Shown piece after piece: positions 36,259 through 47,054 of a DNA stretch of 64,000 bases. Positions within the stretch are counted from its first letter, which is position 1. The number at the start of each line of letters is the position of its first letter. The notes under the pieces are model-generated. The model saw nothing but the letters and a program-made list of their open reading frames with translations. It did not search any database and had not been told where the DNA came from. Made by a program: the position numbers and the translations under genes. The stretch covers positions 278,356 to 342,355 of the forward strand of contig NMRA01000215.1 of the NCBI GenBank assembly GCA_002633005.1, read 5' to 3'. Source of the stretch: Phoronis australis. Lineage: Eukaryota; Phoronida; Phoronidae.

Positions 36259-38699
36259 CATGTTTTAAACAAAGCAGCACCATGATATTCTTTCAAGTAC
36301 TTCACCATTGGTTACACCTTGAAACAACAACAGAAAGTAGATAAAGACAACATACGTTCCAGTACAAATACAAATACAAATTGCCTCAGATGCAATAAAG
36401 TTGAACCGATTTTTTTTAAATGAAGAAGCATTTCTCCATCAATATTTGAAGGTGCATTAAAATCTCATTTACAGATGACCCATCATTTTAATACATCCAT
36501 AATTTTGTACGCGTTTGCCATGATATATGAAATGTATCAAATGATAGTCACATATCCAGGAACATTAATCGACACAAATGTAGGTGTACAACCTTATCTT
36601 GGTGACTATTTTTATTTATCAGTTACAGACTTTGCTACACCAAGACTAGGCTAGGCAAGGTGCCCAATTCCAGCCAAGCAGCAAGTCAAGCATATTCATA
36701 AAGACATGACTGAGTTACTTCAAGTAGTAACTGATTTTGAGATTTATCATATATCTCAAATTCTGGACAATGCATTTTTGTATCAACAGAGTCGGAAAAT
36801 AGAGTTCGCAGTTCATAAAATCATGAAAAAAATGGCTGCCGACGCAACCTTTTCACGATGCAACCTTTTCACGCATCCTAATAGTGCGCAACAAAGAGGA
36901 GAATCACCATTTATCATTTATCATAATTCTTGAATTTGGGACGGCCAATATTGGCTGTTTCTAAAATTTGGTACAAGATCTAACTTTGAGCTTACATAAA
37001 TTTTCACTGTCCCAAATTGGAGAACTTTTAAAATAATATGTTTTTGTCAGCACAAAATACCTGTGTGACAGAAAATATTTGTGTTACGGTAAATATTTGT
37101 GTAATGGAAAAAATCGTCTGTGTCTACTGGATGACAGTGTACCACATATAAGTACGTAAGCAGACCAGTGCCGTACCATTTATCACCATTGAAACTTTAA
37201 ACAAATGACTTCTTCAAACAGAGTGAGTGGCTTCAATTTAATACATCAAATACTTCAGTGTAAACAGATGCAACATTTTGAAAAAGGATATGATAACGAA
37301 GCGCCCACAAATATTACTAATAATTCCTAATGCCAAGAATGTCTTATCAGTTTATCAAGTCCTATCGGGAACCTAATCTTCCGAGATGGGATTACCACCT
37401 ACACATTTCGTGAGTATGTAATTATGCAAGCAGATAATACACAATTATTCTAATTACTCCTTAAGCTTATTCCATTTGTTACCAAAATTAGAATCTAAAT
37501 GGTACTTCAACAACCTTTGCCAATGCACAGCTGAAAAGTTTCTCTTTGATCAGGAAGACACTTATATGCTGACTGACCAGTAACAGCTAGAGTTACATTA
37601 TACACCACACAAGAATCTACTGCAACTAACTGGAAGTTTGAAGACAACACTCAGTAAAATACTTTCATTGAGAAAACACTGAAATTTTCATTTTTACATG
37701 CATTTTTTCACTTGGAATCATTTTCATAATTTTAGACTGCTTAATTTAATATTTTTAATGGGCAAATACTCTCCATTACTAATACTCTTCATTACAAATA
37801 TCTCTCCATTACAGGACGATTTGGGTGTTCACCACATTTGTCAAATTTCCGACAATGTGTTTTCAATTTACAGTGTGGCTAATTTTGCCGTCTTTCAGGT
37901 GATTCTTGAATTCGAGATGGCCAATAGCATCCATTTCTAGAATTTGGGACTCGCACACAAAATTATCTACCCTGTGTTAATGAGTTATTACAGCCAGTGT
38001 TCAACACTACAATGAAGTCATGCTAATGCCATATTTGCTCTTCTCTACACCAATGAAACTTCAATCAGTGTTTGAGAAGGGTTGATGGAGCAGTATATGG
38101 ACATAATTGAGTGCCCTCTCTGGGAAACCTGTGTGTCGCTTGTGGTTCTTGCACAAATCTATTGATGAAGTGCAAGGGCCAGTGAAATGGGTAGAGTTTA
38201 TGGATATGACCGAGATCTATTCTGAAAAAAAATAATTCTTCACTTTTCGAAATTTTTAACATATCTAACCTGGTATTTTCATCCCCACAATGCGACTCTT
38301 GAAAAATAACACTCGGTCAGTGGTACTCAAAACAAACCTCTTTAAATTTTTAAGCACTTAAGTTCTGTATGTATGTGTCACTATTGAAGGTGTTGTAAAT
38401 CGGCTCCTGTCAAAAACAACTTTTGATTTAGGCCACCGTAATATCGGTGTCAACATGTTACCTCACCCAGATTATAACAGCTTTCTGAACATACATTCAG
38501 AATTGCTTGAGGGCCGGAGCTTGGTGCATAAAATAATCCACACTGAAAAGCCAACTTGTTATGCCTGGTCTCGAAGCTATAACAAACAGTCAGTTCGTTC
38601 TGGACCCAAATATCACTTCTAATTGGTCAGCCGAGACCAGTTTTAAGACTGTAAGCAGTGTAATTCGAAATTTTTTTCATATACTTGACATCTGCATAC

Positions 38700-39090
38700 A
38701 CGCAACATTACAGTATCTTGAGACAAGTTTTGCTGAATACAATGTTCTGTTTGTTTTTAATGGCCTTAATAGATAAACGCTCTAATTGGCAGCAGGCTGA
38801 ACTCGCGTCAGGCATTAGTTTATGTAAAAAAATAATTCAGGCTCATGAGAGACAATGTACTGGGTTATATATATTCTCGTGATTTGAATATGAACCCTGA
38901 AATATTGACTTTTTGTGCTTTCCTCATTGTCATGTGATTGGGTCATCGTTTACATCAAATGACGCCTGACACCCCTGAGATCAGCCTGCTGCTTATTAGA
39001 GTGTTTATCTATTAAGGCCATTAAAAACAAGCAGAACATCATGTTCATCAAAACATGTAACATTCTTGAATTGTTTTCCTGCAACATCAG
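38700..39090. mobile_element. Foldback repeat, two arms of about 115-130 bp
   Basis: Left arm 38700-38815 and right arm 38961-39090 are inverted copies sharing GTTTTTAATGGCCTTAATAG and AGCAGGCTGA, with a loop of about 145 bp. The arms create mirrored short frames (MALIDK... on both strands). True transposon ends were not found. Confidence 0.6.
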
Positions 39091-40668
39091 ACTTTGATCA
39101 TAAATGAGACCAAAAGAACAGCTTTTAGTCAAGAAAAGCAGTTTGAATGACTTGCAAAATATTAAACGTTCCCAGAATGACAAATCAGTTATTTCTTTTA
39201 GACATAAAAATCCAACCACCCCATCTACTCATAATCCCACAGGTAAAGACTTCTTAATGACTCAAAGATCAAAGTTTAACCCACTACCTCCCAATCTTAA
39301 CACTATTTATCAGGGAATATAAATTCCAACAGGTTAAATTAGCAACAGATTATCTCATATTACAAAAATCGAACACTTTCAACCATCAAATTACAAGATA
39401 AATTACCTATGAGAACACTAATCCACATTACTATTGGGGCAATCATCATAATTAATGACTACTTGATGCAATAAATGATATAAAACTGATATGTTGGGTT
39501 TCACAGCAGGTGGTCAATTTTTTTGCTTACACAAGACGGCTGCACTGCAACAAAAACTTGCATTAGTGAGGAATCTACCGGAGATATTACACGCCCAGAG
39601 ATATTACACGTCCGATGATAACTTGATAACTAGTAACGCAACTTGCGGGATTAAAATGCTTGTTGGCTTAGTCACATTTCATCCTTGATCTCTGTGTGAC
39701 ATACCTGCATTCAAGTACATTCACCGAGTACATTCACCTTTTAAATTACCTAATCTAGACCGTTCCTCAAACTCTTCAAACACGTGATTGGACTACCAAA
39801 ATTAGACCCTAATAAAGTAAATCTTCCAGAATATGGGCCCCATCTTGAGGTCATGCTCTCAGCTTCCACTTTCACTTCCAGAAATAGACGAGAATCATTG
39901 AAGATTCTAAGACAATGCTCCCAGTCTCGTATTCCAAAGTGACGGTACTTCACCTCTATTTTTTCAGTAGTTTCCTACCTTAATTTTACATCCCATAAAC
40001 ACAAATGGCAATACATCTTTTTGGCACACCAATAAAACAGAATTCGCGTCACAATTTCATTGTTATAGGCCATCCTGAGTAGACAGCTCACCAACAAAGA
40101 ACGGTTAATATTCCTGTGTTTCATAACGTTATTATGATTGCAAGGCAAACTTAGGGACCTCAAGGACATGCTATGATCACTGGTACTGTTTGCGTCCACA
40201 AAAAGGGCGAAAAATTGTGTTAATGGTTGAGGCTACTCGGATCTTACTGCTGTCCGATTAAAGTACAATAAAAAGTAATCCAGAGGAAAGACTTAAGGTT
40301 TTCAGACCATACTGAGTTGCCCGCCTGCCAACTCAACGGGAGTGATCAAAGGTCAGCTTGAACAAAAAATACAAAGTTTGGGACTTGCCATGGTGTAAAC
40401 GGTGTTGTGATTACAATCCAATCATTTATGGCAGCACGTAGATAGGCAGTAAGTTTTATGACACTTAGCAACCCAACGCAAAGCACACTGAAAGCCTCCA
40501 GCACCACGACCAAAAATCGTTCGTAACTAAAAAGCAGTCAGTTACCGAACAGAAGCGAATAGCGACTGCACTTAACGAAACGAAGATGGTTGCAACGATA
40601 CCTGTCGGAGCGAATTCTACGCGGCAGTTTTTGAGACGATTGTGAGATAAAAGCAGCTCGAACACGTT

Positions 40669-40705
<37 letters not shown>

Positions 40706-41389
40706 TGTTCAGCAGGCAACATGTGATTTCACACCCATATACACAAAGCTAATGGTGTAATGAGTAAACTAATGCAGAATCAAAACATTTGTTTGCACTT
40801 TTCCCTCGGCTAATACACTCAAATTGGTGACAATAGGTTGCCCAGTCACGGCCATTTTACATTATGTTCCTAAAAATACCCTCCATGTGATCACAATCTT
40901 AGCCTAAATGTGTAACACACATAACGTGCCCAGGAATTCTAAGAAGTGGCTCTTTGATTAGAAATCTCGTTAAAAATAGTTAACCAATTTAATTTCTGAA
41001 TGAAATTCACTTATTCTTTCTAATTCTCAGAATATACAATTCTTATTCAGAAGAACACAATAATACAAAAGTGTCCCAAGTAGTCTTTCAAAAACTTCTG
41101 TCATTTCTTTACCAGTTCTTTGCTGAAATAAGACTACAATAAAATCTCAACAGTTTTGACAAAAATAATTATACCAAAATTGTCTTTCCACAGTGATATC
41201 TCACAATTTCATAAAATATTGTTCTGCAGAAGCCACAAAGCAAAACCAAAAGATGAAAGAGCGTTTATTTGCTATCACGGTATCTAAATACTCTGTTGAG
41301 AAATGAAAAATAGAACTTTGTTTGTCCCCCACACTGTCTTATTACCCAAGTATGCAATGACTCCATTTACAGGTCATCAGCACCATTTT
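39091..41389. other. Intergenic, no gene seen
   Basis: Short frames only; contains the (TAA)n run. CpG becomes slightly more frequent near 40500-40660. Confidence 0.5.
40668..40704. repeat. (TAA)n microsatellite
   Basis: An uninterrupted TAA/ATA trinucleotide run of about 37 bp. Confidence 0.95.
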
Positions 41390-41526
41390 GGAAATCGCAG
41401 TGACACGACTGATTGACCACGGGTCTCCAGACAGATTTCAGCCGACGAGAAAACTTATCAATGAAATGATGCGGACCTGCACTATGTCGTGTCAAAAGGA
41501 TAAGCGCTGCTGAACCCCGCCACGTA

Positions 41527-41537
41527 TGACGTGACGT
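41527..41537 (+). promoter_or_regulatory. Overlapping CRE half-sites
   Basis: Two overlapping TGACGT motifs (TGACGTGACGT), the CREB/ATF half-site, lie 26 bp from the T-box palindrome inside the CpG islet. Confidence 0.4.
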
Positions 41538-41563
41538 AGAGCTGTGAATTCGCCAGCTCTAAG

Positions 41564-41579
41564 TCACACCTAGGTGTGA
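41564..41579. promoter_or_regulatory. Palindromic T-box (Brachyury-type) site
   Basis: TCACACCTAGGTGTGA is a perfect 16-bp palindrome and equals the core of the palindromic T site selected by Brachyury in vitro, i.e. two head-on half-sites of the TCACACCT type. Occupancy is not known from sequence. Confidence 0.6.
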
Positions 41580-41780
41580 ACGAAGACAGTTGTCGCCAGC
41601 TATGTACCATTAAAATAACAAATACCACTACGCTTCCTCTCCTCTTGGATACTGGATCAGTCGTGCTTGGAAACCCTGCGCAGCTAGGGACACCAGGGTG
41701 CTAATCGCCGGTCTCGATCGATGCGCAGAGGTGTTAATCATTTCGAGCATCCTTAAGCTATTTGACGACAACTTGTCGGC

Positions 41781-44373
41781 AACTTTACAGTCTGGTTAAA
41801 AATCAACAATTTGTTCATCTGTAATCATCCTTTCATGCCTTATCTAGTCCTTCAGGTAGCTCTCGAGATTTTGTCGAGTTCAGTATAGCCCTGTTATCTC
41901 GTCTAGTTAGGTGCGAGGTAATTTAATATTTGGCTACCTGCAAGATATGTAGCTCTAATATAAACTGAATGACCAAATTAATGAGAACCATTAATGAATT
42001 GCAAAAACTATTACATACCCATACTTGGAAACATCAATAATGACAATCTAACACTGCTTTTGAAGACAAGATTAATGATAAGACACTGATTGCATTGAAT
42101 TGCTTGGATATCTCTGTCAACAAAAAAATTGAGACTTTTGAAAACTTGGTTAACGCGAAACAGCCAATAATGTAAACTCCGAAGTCTCTCAACTTGGCGT
42201 TATTGATATTTCACAGACAACTACAATCCAGAGGTGTCAAAATCATACAAAAACACTTTCACATGGCTTATTTCTTAGACCTGTCCGATGTAATTAAAGA
42301 GAGACTGCCCACCTCAGTATTTGACACACATACCATGGCGCACCCACACAAACCATGCAAGCACTCTTGAATTTGTGTACTAAAGATAGTTCAACTTTGG
42401 AGACAAATAAACACTGAGGCTGAGCGACCATGGACTTGAGATAGGAAAAAGAGTAAACTGGGTCAAATCAGAAGGTTACTCATAACTGAGAATACTAAAC
42501 ATTACACATCTCTGTGTTTTTGTAATTATCCAGAAAAAAAACATCCAAGCAGGATAGCTCCATGAATTTATACATAGTCTAAAATTCCACACACATGCAC
42601 AATGTAGAATCTCAGGATAGCTCACTGCAAAACTTTATTAAGTGAGCAGGTGGCCCAAGCCCAGTGTCTTCTGCAGTGTACTAGGCATGCCCAGGTCACA
42701 ATGTTGACCCCATTTCAGTGACGAACTCTTTGACTCATGAGGACCTTCCATGTAGAATTCCTTGTGGACAGTCAGCCAATTTGCCTATTTTTCCACAAAT
42801 TGGAAACTATAAGACAGTCAAGTGTGATGGATTGTGAAACTTCATACAAACAAGTCATGTGAGAGTCAAGTAGTAGGTCACAAAGTCTTGAACAGGATTA
42901 ACAGTTTCTTAGTGTCGACAGCATTTTCGTAACCAGCAGGGTTTGAAACTACGTGATATTGCAGGTAATATGTAATAAAATCAATTCAGACAGTCAACAA
43001 AATAATCAGAAAATTTCGCAACAACCAAGGGTGTTGCAACAGCTTGAAAACAGACCAAAATAGCGACAAGTTGCTTAATGCTTGAAAATAGCAAGGCAAT
43101 TAGGCAATTACAAAGGAGGAAAATCAAAGGGTCTCTTTACAATAATTACAACCAATCGGATGATCTCTTGAATAAGCTTGCTAATAGTTTGTTGAATCGT
43201 TGTCAATTCATTAGTAGCGGTAAATTTCTGAGAGGATGATCCCTATTGGAATGCAGGTAGGAATTAATTGGATGGCTTTTACCTGTCTATACAAATAATG
43301 AGGAGAGAAGACCTGTCCATTGGTATTAAGTTATAGGTTTTGGAGCAATCACACTTTTCACTTAAGAAATGAATGAGGGGTAGTATATTGCTTGGAGGGG
43401 GGCGGGGGGGGGGGGNNNNNNNNNGGGGCAACAATGATTTGCTATGTGTGCTTATTAACAAATCATTGGTAGTTTCATAAACAGAGATGGGGGCAAAAAG
43501 TGAAAGTGCCTCTAACAACTGCTAAACTACGCTACTCGAGTTTTACTAAAACTTGGTGAGTTTCATTGTGTCTATGGTACACATACACGAGCGTAGTATC
43601 AAAATCTTACACACAGATTGGGACTCACAGAGGCTGACGAAAGAATTAAAATTGCCACTAGGTGACCCAACATTAGCAAAGTCATCTGAAAATCATTAAA
43701 AGGGGCAGAGCTGGCTGCCCAAATTCATGAAAATCCTTCGGAGAGTTTGGCAAAAATAGATGACTCAAAAAAGCCAAGAAATAAAACTGTCAATGCAAAG
43801 GTGCAGCATCAGTTGAATGAAAAACAGGGGATGTAGTAATCTCCTGAACAAGGAGTGCGACCCAGTTTTAAACAGGAGCACAACTGCCAAATTTCCTCAA
43901 GATCCATCGAAGGAACCTGGTATACATAGACAGGTGCAAGAATGTAAAGCTACCGCTTGGGGCATTATGTGATTGTAGGATCTGTTCAAAAATTAAAATC
44001 ATTCCATGCTCTTCATCAAGCAAACACACCTAATGATTTTTACAGCCTTTTCGAGCAGTTTGGTGGACATAATCTAACCTGACATTCGAAAAATGAATAG
44101 GTATATAAAAATCTTAATAAACATGTCAACTCTCAAAGAAACGCTCTTGACATGCCACGCCTCTACGTTCAACAGAGTTCCAAAGTGATGCAGTGGCACG
44201 CCTTCCTGCACCACACCCCTGAAATGTTACCGAGACGCAATTATCTCCTGCCAAAAAGGCACTTAAAAAGTAGAAGTACCGAAGACATCAGCCTGTAGAT
44301 TAAATCCATTTCGCACAGCTTAACTCAAAGACAAAGAGAAAATAGTCAGTTCCTTTCTCCCCACTGCCACTGA
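41781..44373. other. Intergenic, no gene seen
   Basis: A/T-rich, CpG-poor, interrupted by the poly-G gap at 43391-43428. No coding evidence. Confidence 0.5.
43416..43424. other. Sequence gap (9 N) inside a poly-G tract
   Basis: Nine N follow a run of more than a dozen G and precede GGGG. True length is unknown. Confidence 0.98.
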
Positions 44374-44798
44374 AGGCCCTTTCACACTAATGCCGACGTG
44401 TCGATGTTAAGGGGAGTTGGGGTCAGTATGAGCTGTTAACTTCGGTCCTGAATAAAAGTTAACAGCACCAGTTAACATACGTGGATTTAACAGTGGAGTG
44501 TCAACACTGCCGTGCGGTATGAATGGTTAACTTCTATCTCATCGAGGTTATCGCCAGGGTCCACTGCTATCGTCAACAATCAAAGAGCAGTGTCGTCACT
44601 AATGGCTGCTTATATTTTGCTCAAATACTCACCAATCGAATTAGAAATAAGTTTTATGTCAATTAGCACACGTAAACGTTCTTAAATTGCTACATTAAAA
44701 AAATCTTAGTGTGTGCACTCAATGCATCTATGCTACCTTTCAATTACTTTGACGGCGACAGCGTCACCAAACTTCGCAGTTTAGTATGAAAGGGTCTT
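44374..44798. mobile_element. MITE, family 2, copy 1
   Basis: Ends AAGGCCCTTTCACACTAA and TTTAGTATGAAAGGGTCTT form an 18-bp imperfect terminal inverted repeat. The interior carries several GTTAAC motifs and matches 59501-60010 in reverse orientation. Non-coding. It abuts the Ty3/gypsy fragment on its right. Confidence 0.75.
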
Positions 44799-45155
44799 AA
44801 CTCAGATTTTACCGCAACTGATCTCCTTACGGTGAAAGAAGCTAACTTCGAACGTGCTAATGAAGTCTCGATTGACGAATTCTTTTATGTGTTCGAAGGT
44901 GGCTTAAGAACCACTGCTGCAGATGTACACTTCAAAGTAAACCCTCTAGTTCACCTGGTAGTCAGGCCCGCCAGTATAGTTCCATTCGCACTTAGAACTA
45001 AAACTGCAAGAAAAAAACTTGATAGACAGGCCAAACTCAACATCAACACCTCTGTCTGTGAACGCAACATGTCTACATCACCTGCCATATCCAAACCCAT
45101 CCAAAAACCCTACCGTACACGATCTGGAAGACTGCCATCCCACCCAATCGTTTGA
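44799..45155 (+). pseudogene. Ty3/gypsy-type pol fragment, internally deleted
   Basis: An open frame runs from at least 44799 to the stop before 45156. It reads DEFFYVFEGGL, then DVHFKVNPLVHLVVRPASIV, PFALR and KKLDRQAKLNI, which is the segment just before and at the start of the reverse transcriptase domain in Ty3/gypsy polyproteins. It then jumps to PYRTRSGRLPSHPI, a typical polyprotein C-terminal tail. The RT catalytic core, RNase H and integrase are absent, so this is a deletion derivative without function. Confidence 0.75.
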
Positions 45156-45296
45156 ACATTAGCTTGCTGTAGTTAAAGACATCAACTTGGAATGAGTTTT
45201 CAAGATAGTGCTTGATTAACTCTCCAGTCCACAGGAGGAAGATGTTATTGCAGGACTAGTTTTAGTATTTTACAGCATAGCTTTTCTTTCCCTTTC

Positions 45297-45310
45297 TCAA
45301 AAGGGAAAGA
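45297..45310 (+). repeat. Polypurine tract of the retroelement remnant
   Basis: CAAAAGGGAAAGA immediately precedes TGTTC, the arrangement expected of a plus-strand primer and LTR start. It lies about 140 bp after the pol stop. Confidence 0.5.
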
Positions 45311-45455
45311 TGTTCTCCGAATATAACCTTTATAGTTTATGAGACATACGGTAGAGGTCACTGGAGGACAGTCTATCAAATAAACGTTCAAGTCTCAATG
45401 CTGCTGATTTATCTCTCTCTACTTGGACTGACTGTTGAACTAAGTCAAGGCACAG
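45311..45455 (+). mobile_element. Probable 3' LTR of the Ty3/gypsy remnant
   Basis: The sequence starts TGTTCTCC after the polypurine tract and contains AATAAA at 45379-45384. The right end is a guess (near AAGGCACA), because no 5' LTR is present in the window for comparison. Confidence 0.4.
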
Positions 45456-46842
45456 ATGTCAGCAATATGGACTCCCGCTTATGTACACATCGCCTGTGAA
45501 AAATTACTTGTTTACCCAATAAGCTGCTATTTTAAGTGTTTATTGTAATTTTTTTTAAGTACTTCGCTAAGATTAGGAACCAACTGCACCACAGTTTGAG
45601 ATCTCTTTGCAACAAAGTCAGGCCTTTAGCACTAAGCCACTTACAACGAAAATCAGGTCACTTTCTATTCACTTGTTTTATGGGTGCAAATTTTATAGTA
45701 TTGCAACTATTGATTCACAACTTTTTAAGGACAGCGGAAACCAGTGAGTGCACATCCCCGAGCATAGATTTGTGAGATATGAGCCTTGTGATCCAGAATC
45801 CGGAAAGTGTCACATAGGCGATCGTCAGCTAAGTAAACTGGCAAGCACTGGATTGATGTTACCTGTTTACTCAATCATACAAACTGAAATTTTGGCTGCT
45901 TGATATACACCTATAAAAAGAAGTGATCTCTACAGATTGTATACCTACGTCTGCAGGTGGTGCTGTTCCGGACGAACTCTATCCCACAATCCTTTGTGTA
46001 CATGACGTCTCCCTATCTTCATAAAAAGGTCGACGAGTTTACTTGACAAAATACGATAAATGGTGCTCACAAGGACACTGATAAAAAAACAATAAAAGTT
46101 TTGAGAGTCAAAAACTTCCAGTATTTATTAAGATATGCTCACACCAAGTTTTACAACTCAGTTCAGTCACGTCCTATTTCTGAACATGCATCAAAGCAAA
46201 ACACATGTAGAGCACAATACTTTGCAGAGGTACAAACTGAAACACGAGTTAACCAGGTGTTTTCTTTATTTTTCAAACAAAACTTAAAACTGAGTAGAGA
46301 AAAATAAATAATAAAAACATTTTAATCTGACTTTGTTTAAAACCACCATACGCAAATTCCTGCATGGCCTGTCAACAAGCAGGTTGTAACTGATCGATTC
46401 GCATCACACTTTTCAGAAGCGCTGTGCAAATATTGAGGATTGTCCATAATCACATTTCAAAAACACAAAAAATGCAGGGGATAAGTGGTTGACAAGACGC
46501 ATAAGCCTGCAAAACGTTTAGTTGAAACCATCTTCTGCCAGAGAAAAGCATTTTGGGTACTCTTTATTATGAGTTGAAGGTGTCTGTCAAAGCAAGTACA
46601 TTTTGCATACTTTTGAGAAAGTCACTTATTAGATGATCTAAAACTGAATACGTATGAACGGTTGGAGTGCATTGTCATAATAATGTGTCAGTCATGCGTT
46701 GCTATAAATATATCTATACAACGAGTGTTTTTATACTAAATACATATCATAACACTGAGGACTAGAACTTTAATGCAAGTTCTGACCAAATTCACTTCCA
46801 TATCACAATTGTTTGCTTGTGTGGGTGAAATGAATGAAATCT
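45456..46842. other. Intergenic, beyond the EDRF1 3' end
   Basis: Short frames on the plus strand have no recognisable features. Part may be an extended EDRF1 3' UTR if the proximal polyadenylation signal is not used. Confidence 0.45.
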
Positions 46843-46848
46843 TTTATT
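46843..46848 (-). terminator. Candidate EDRF1 polyadenylation signal AATAAA
   Basis: A canonical AATAAA on the minus strand begins 38 bases after the EDRF1 stop codon. Such a short 3' UTR is possible, but other A/T-rich signals lie further on, so cleavage here is an inference. Confidence 0.5.
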
Positions 46849-46885
46849 CCCACCCAGTGCTTATCAACTGAACAAAAGAGATTGA

Positions 46886-47054
46886 CTAGCCTTCGCCTTT
46901 GGAGTTATCTACCATGCCTCTTAGTTTCTCCAGTATGACTGACATAGCCAAACACTTCTCCAACAAGGGAGATGATTCCCACAGCTGTGGTCTTTCTTGC
47001 AGGTATGTCTTGAAAAGGGCTTTAGCCGCCTCCAGCTCAGTTTCAGACAGTTTG
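46886..47054 (-). CDS. EDRF1: EDRF1 terminal exon m and stop
   Basis: The acceptor ACATTCCAG at 47055 is chosen over a nearer-upstream TTTGGTAG because only it restores the frame (AG + C gives Ser, then KLSETELEAAKALFKTYL). It ends MVDNSKGEG and TAG at 46886-46888, at the same distance from the last conserved block as the human stop. Confidence 0.9.

Larger units (their letters stand above)
32482..38699. other. Intergenic, no gene seen
   Basis: A/T-rich with the hairpin repeat at 35371 and the 26-bp tandem array at 36155. Segments 36716-36985 and 37812-37950 share diverged phrases (TCTTGAATT...GGCCAATA) and look like an old repeat. Confidence 0.5.
41390..41780. promoter_or_regulatory. CpG-rich islet with T-box and CRE motifs between MMP21 and EDRF1
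   Basis: By hand I count about 26 CpG in 390 bp, whereas 360 bp at 23761-24120 hold 3. The islet stands alone in a CpG-depleted block of about 20 kb. It contains overlapping TGACGT half-sites (41527-41537), an interrupted palindrome TAGAGCTG...CAGCTCTA (41537-41561), and a perfect 16-bp T-box palindrome (41564-41579). No coding exon is visible in it. It looks like an unmethylated promoter or enhancer. It could belong to either neighbour or to an unseen non-coding transcript. Confidence 0.5.
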
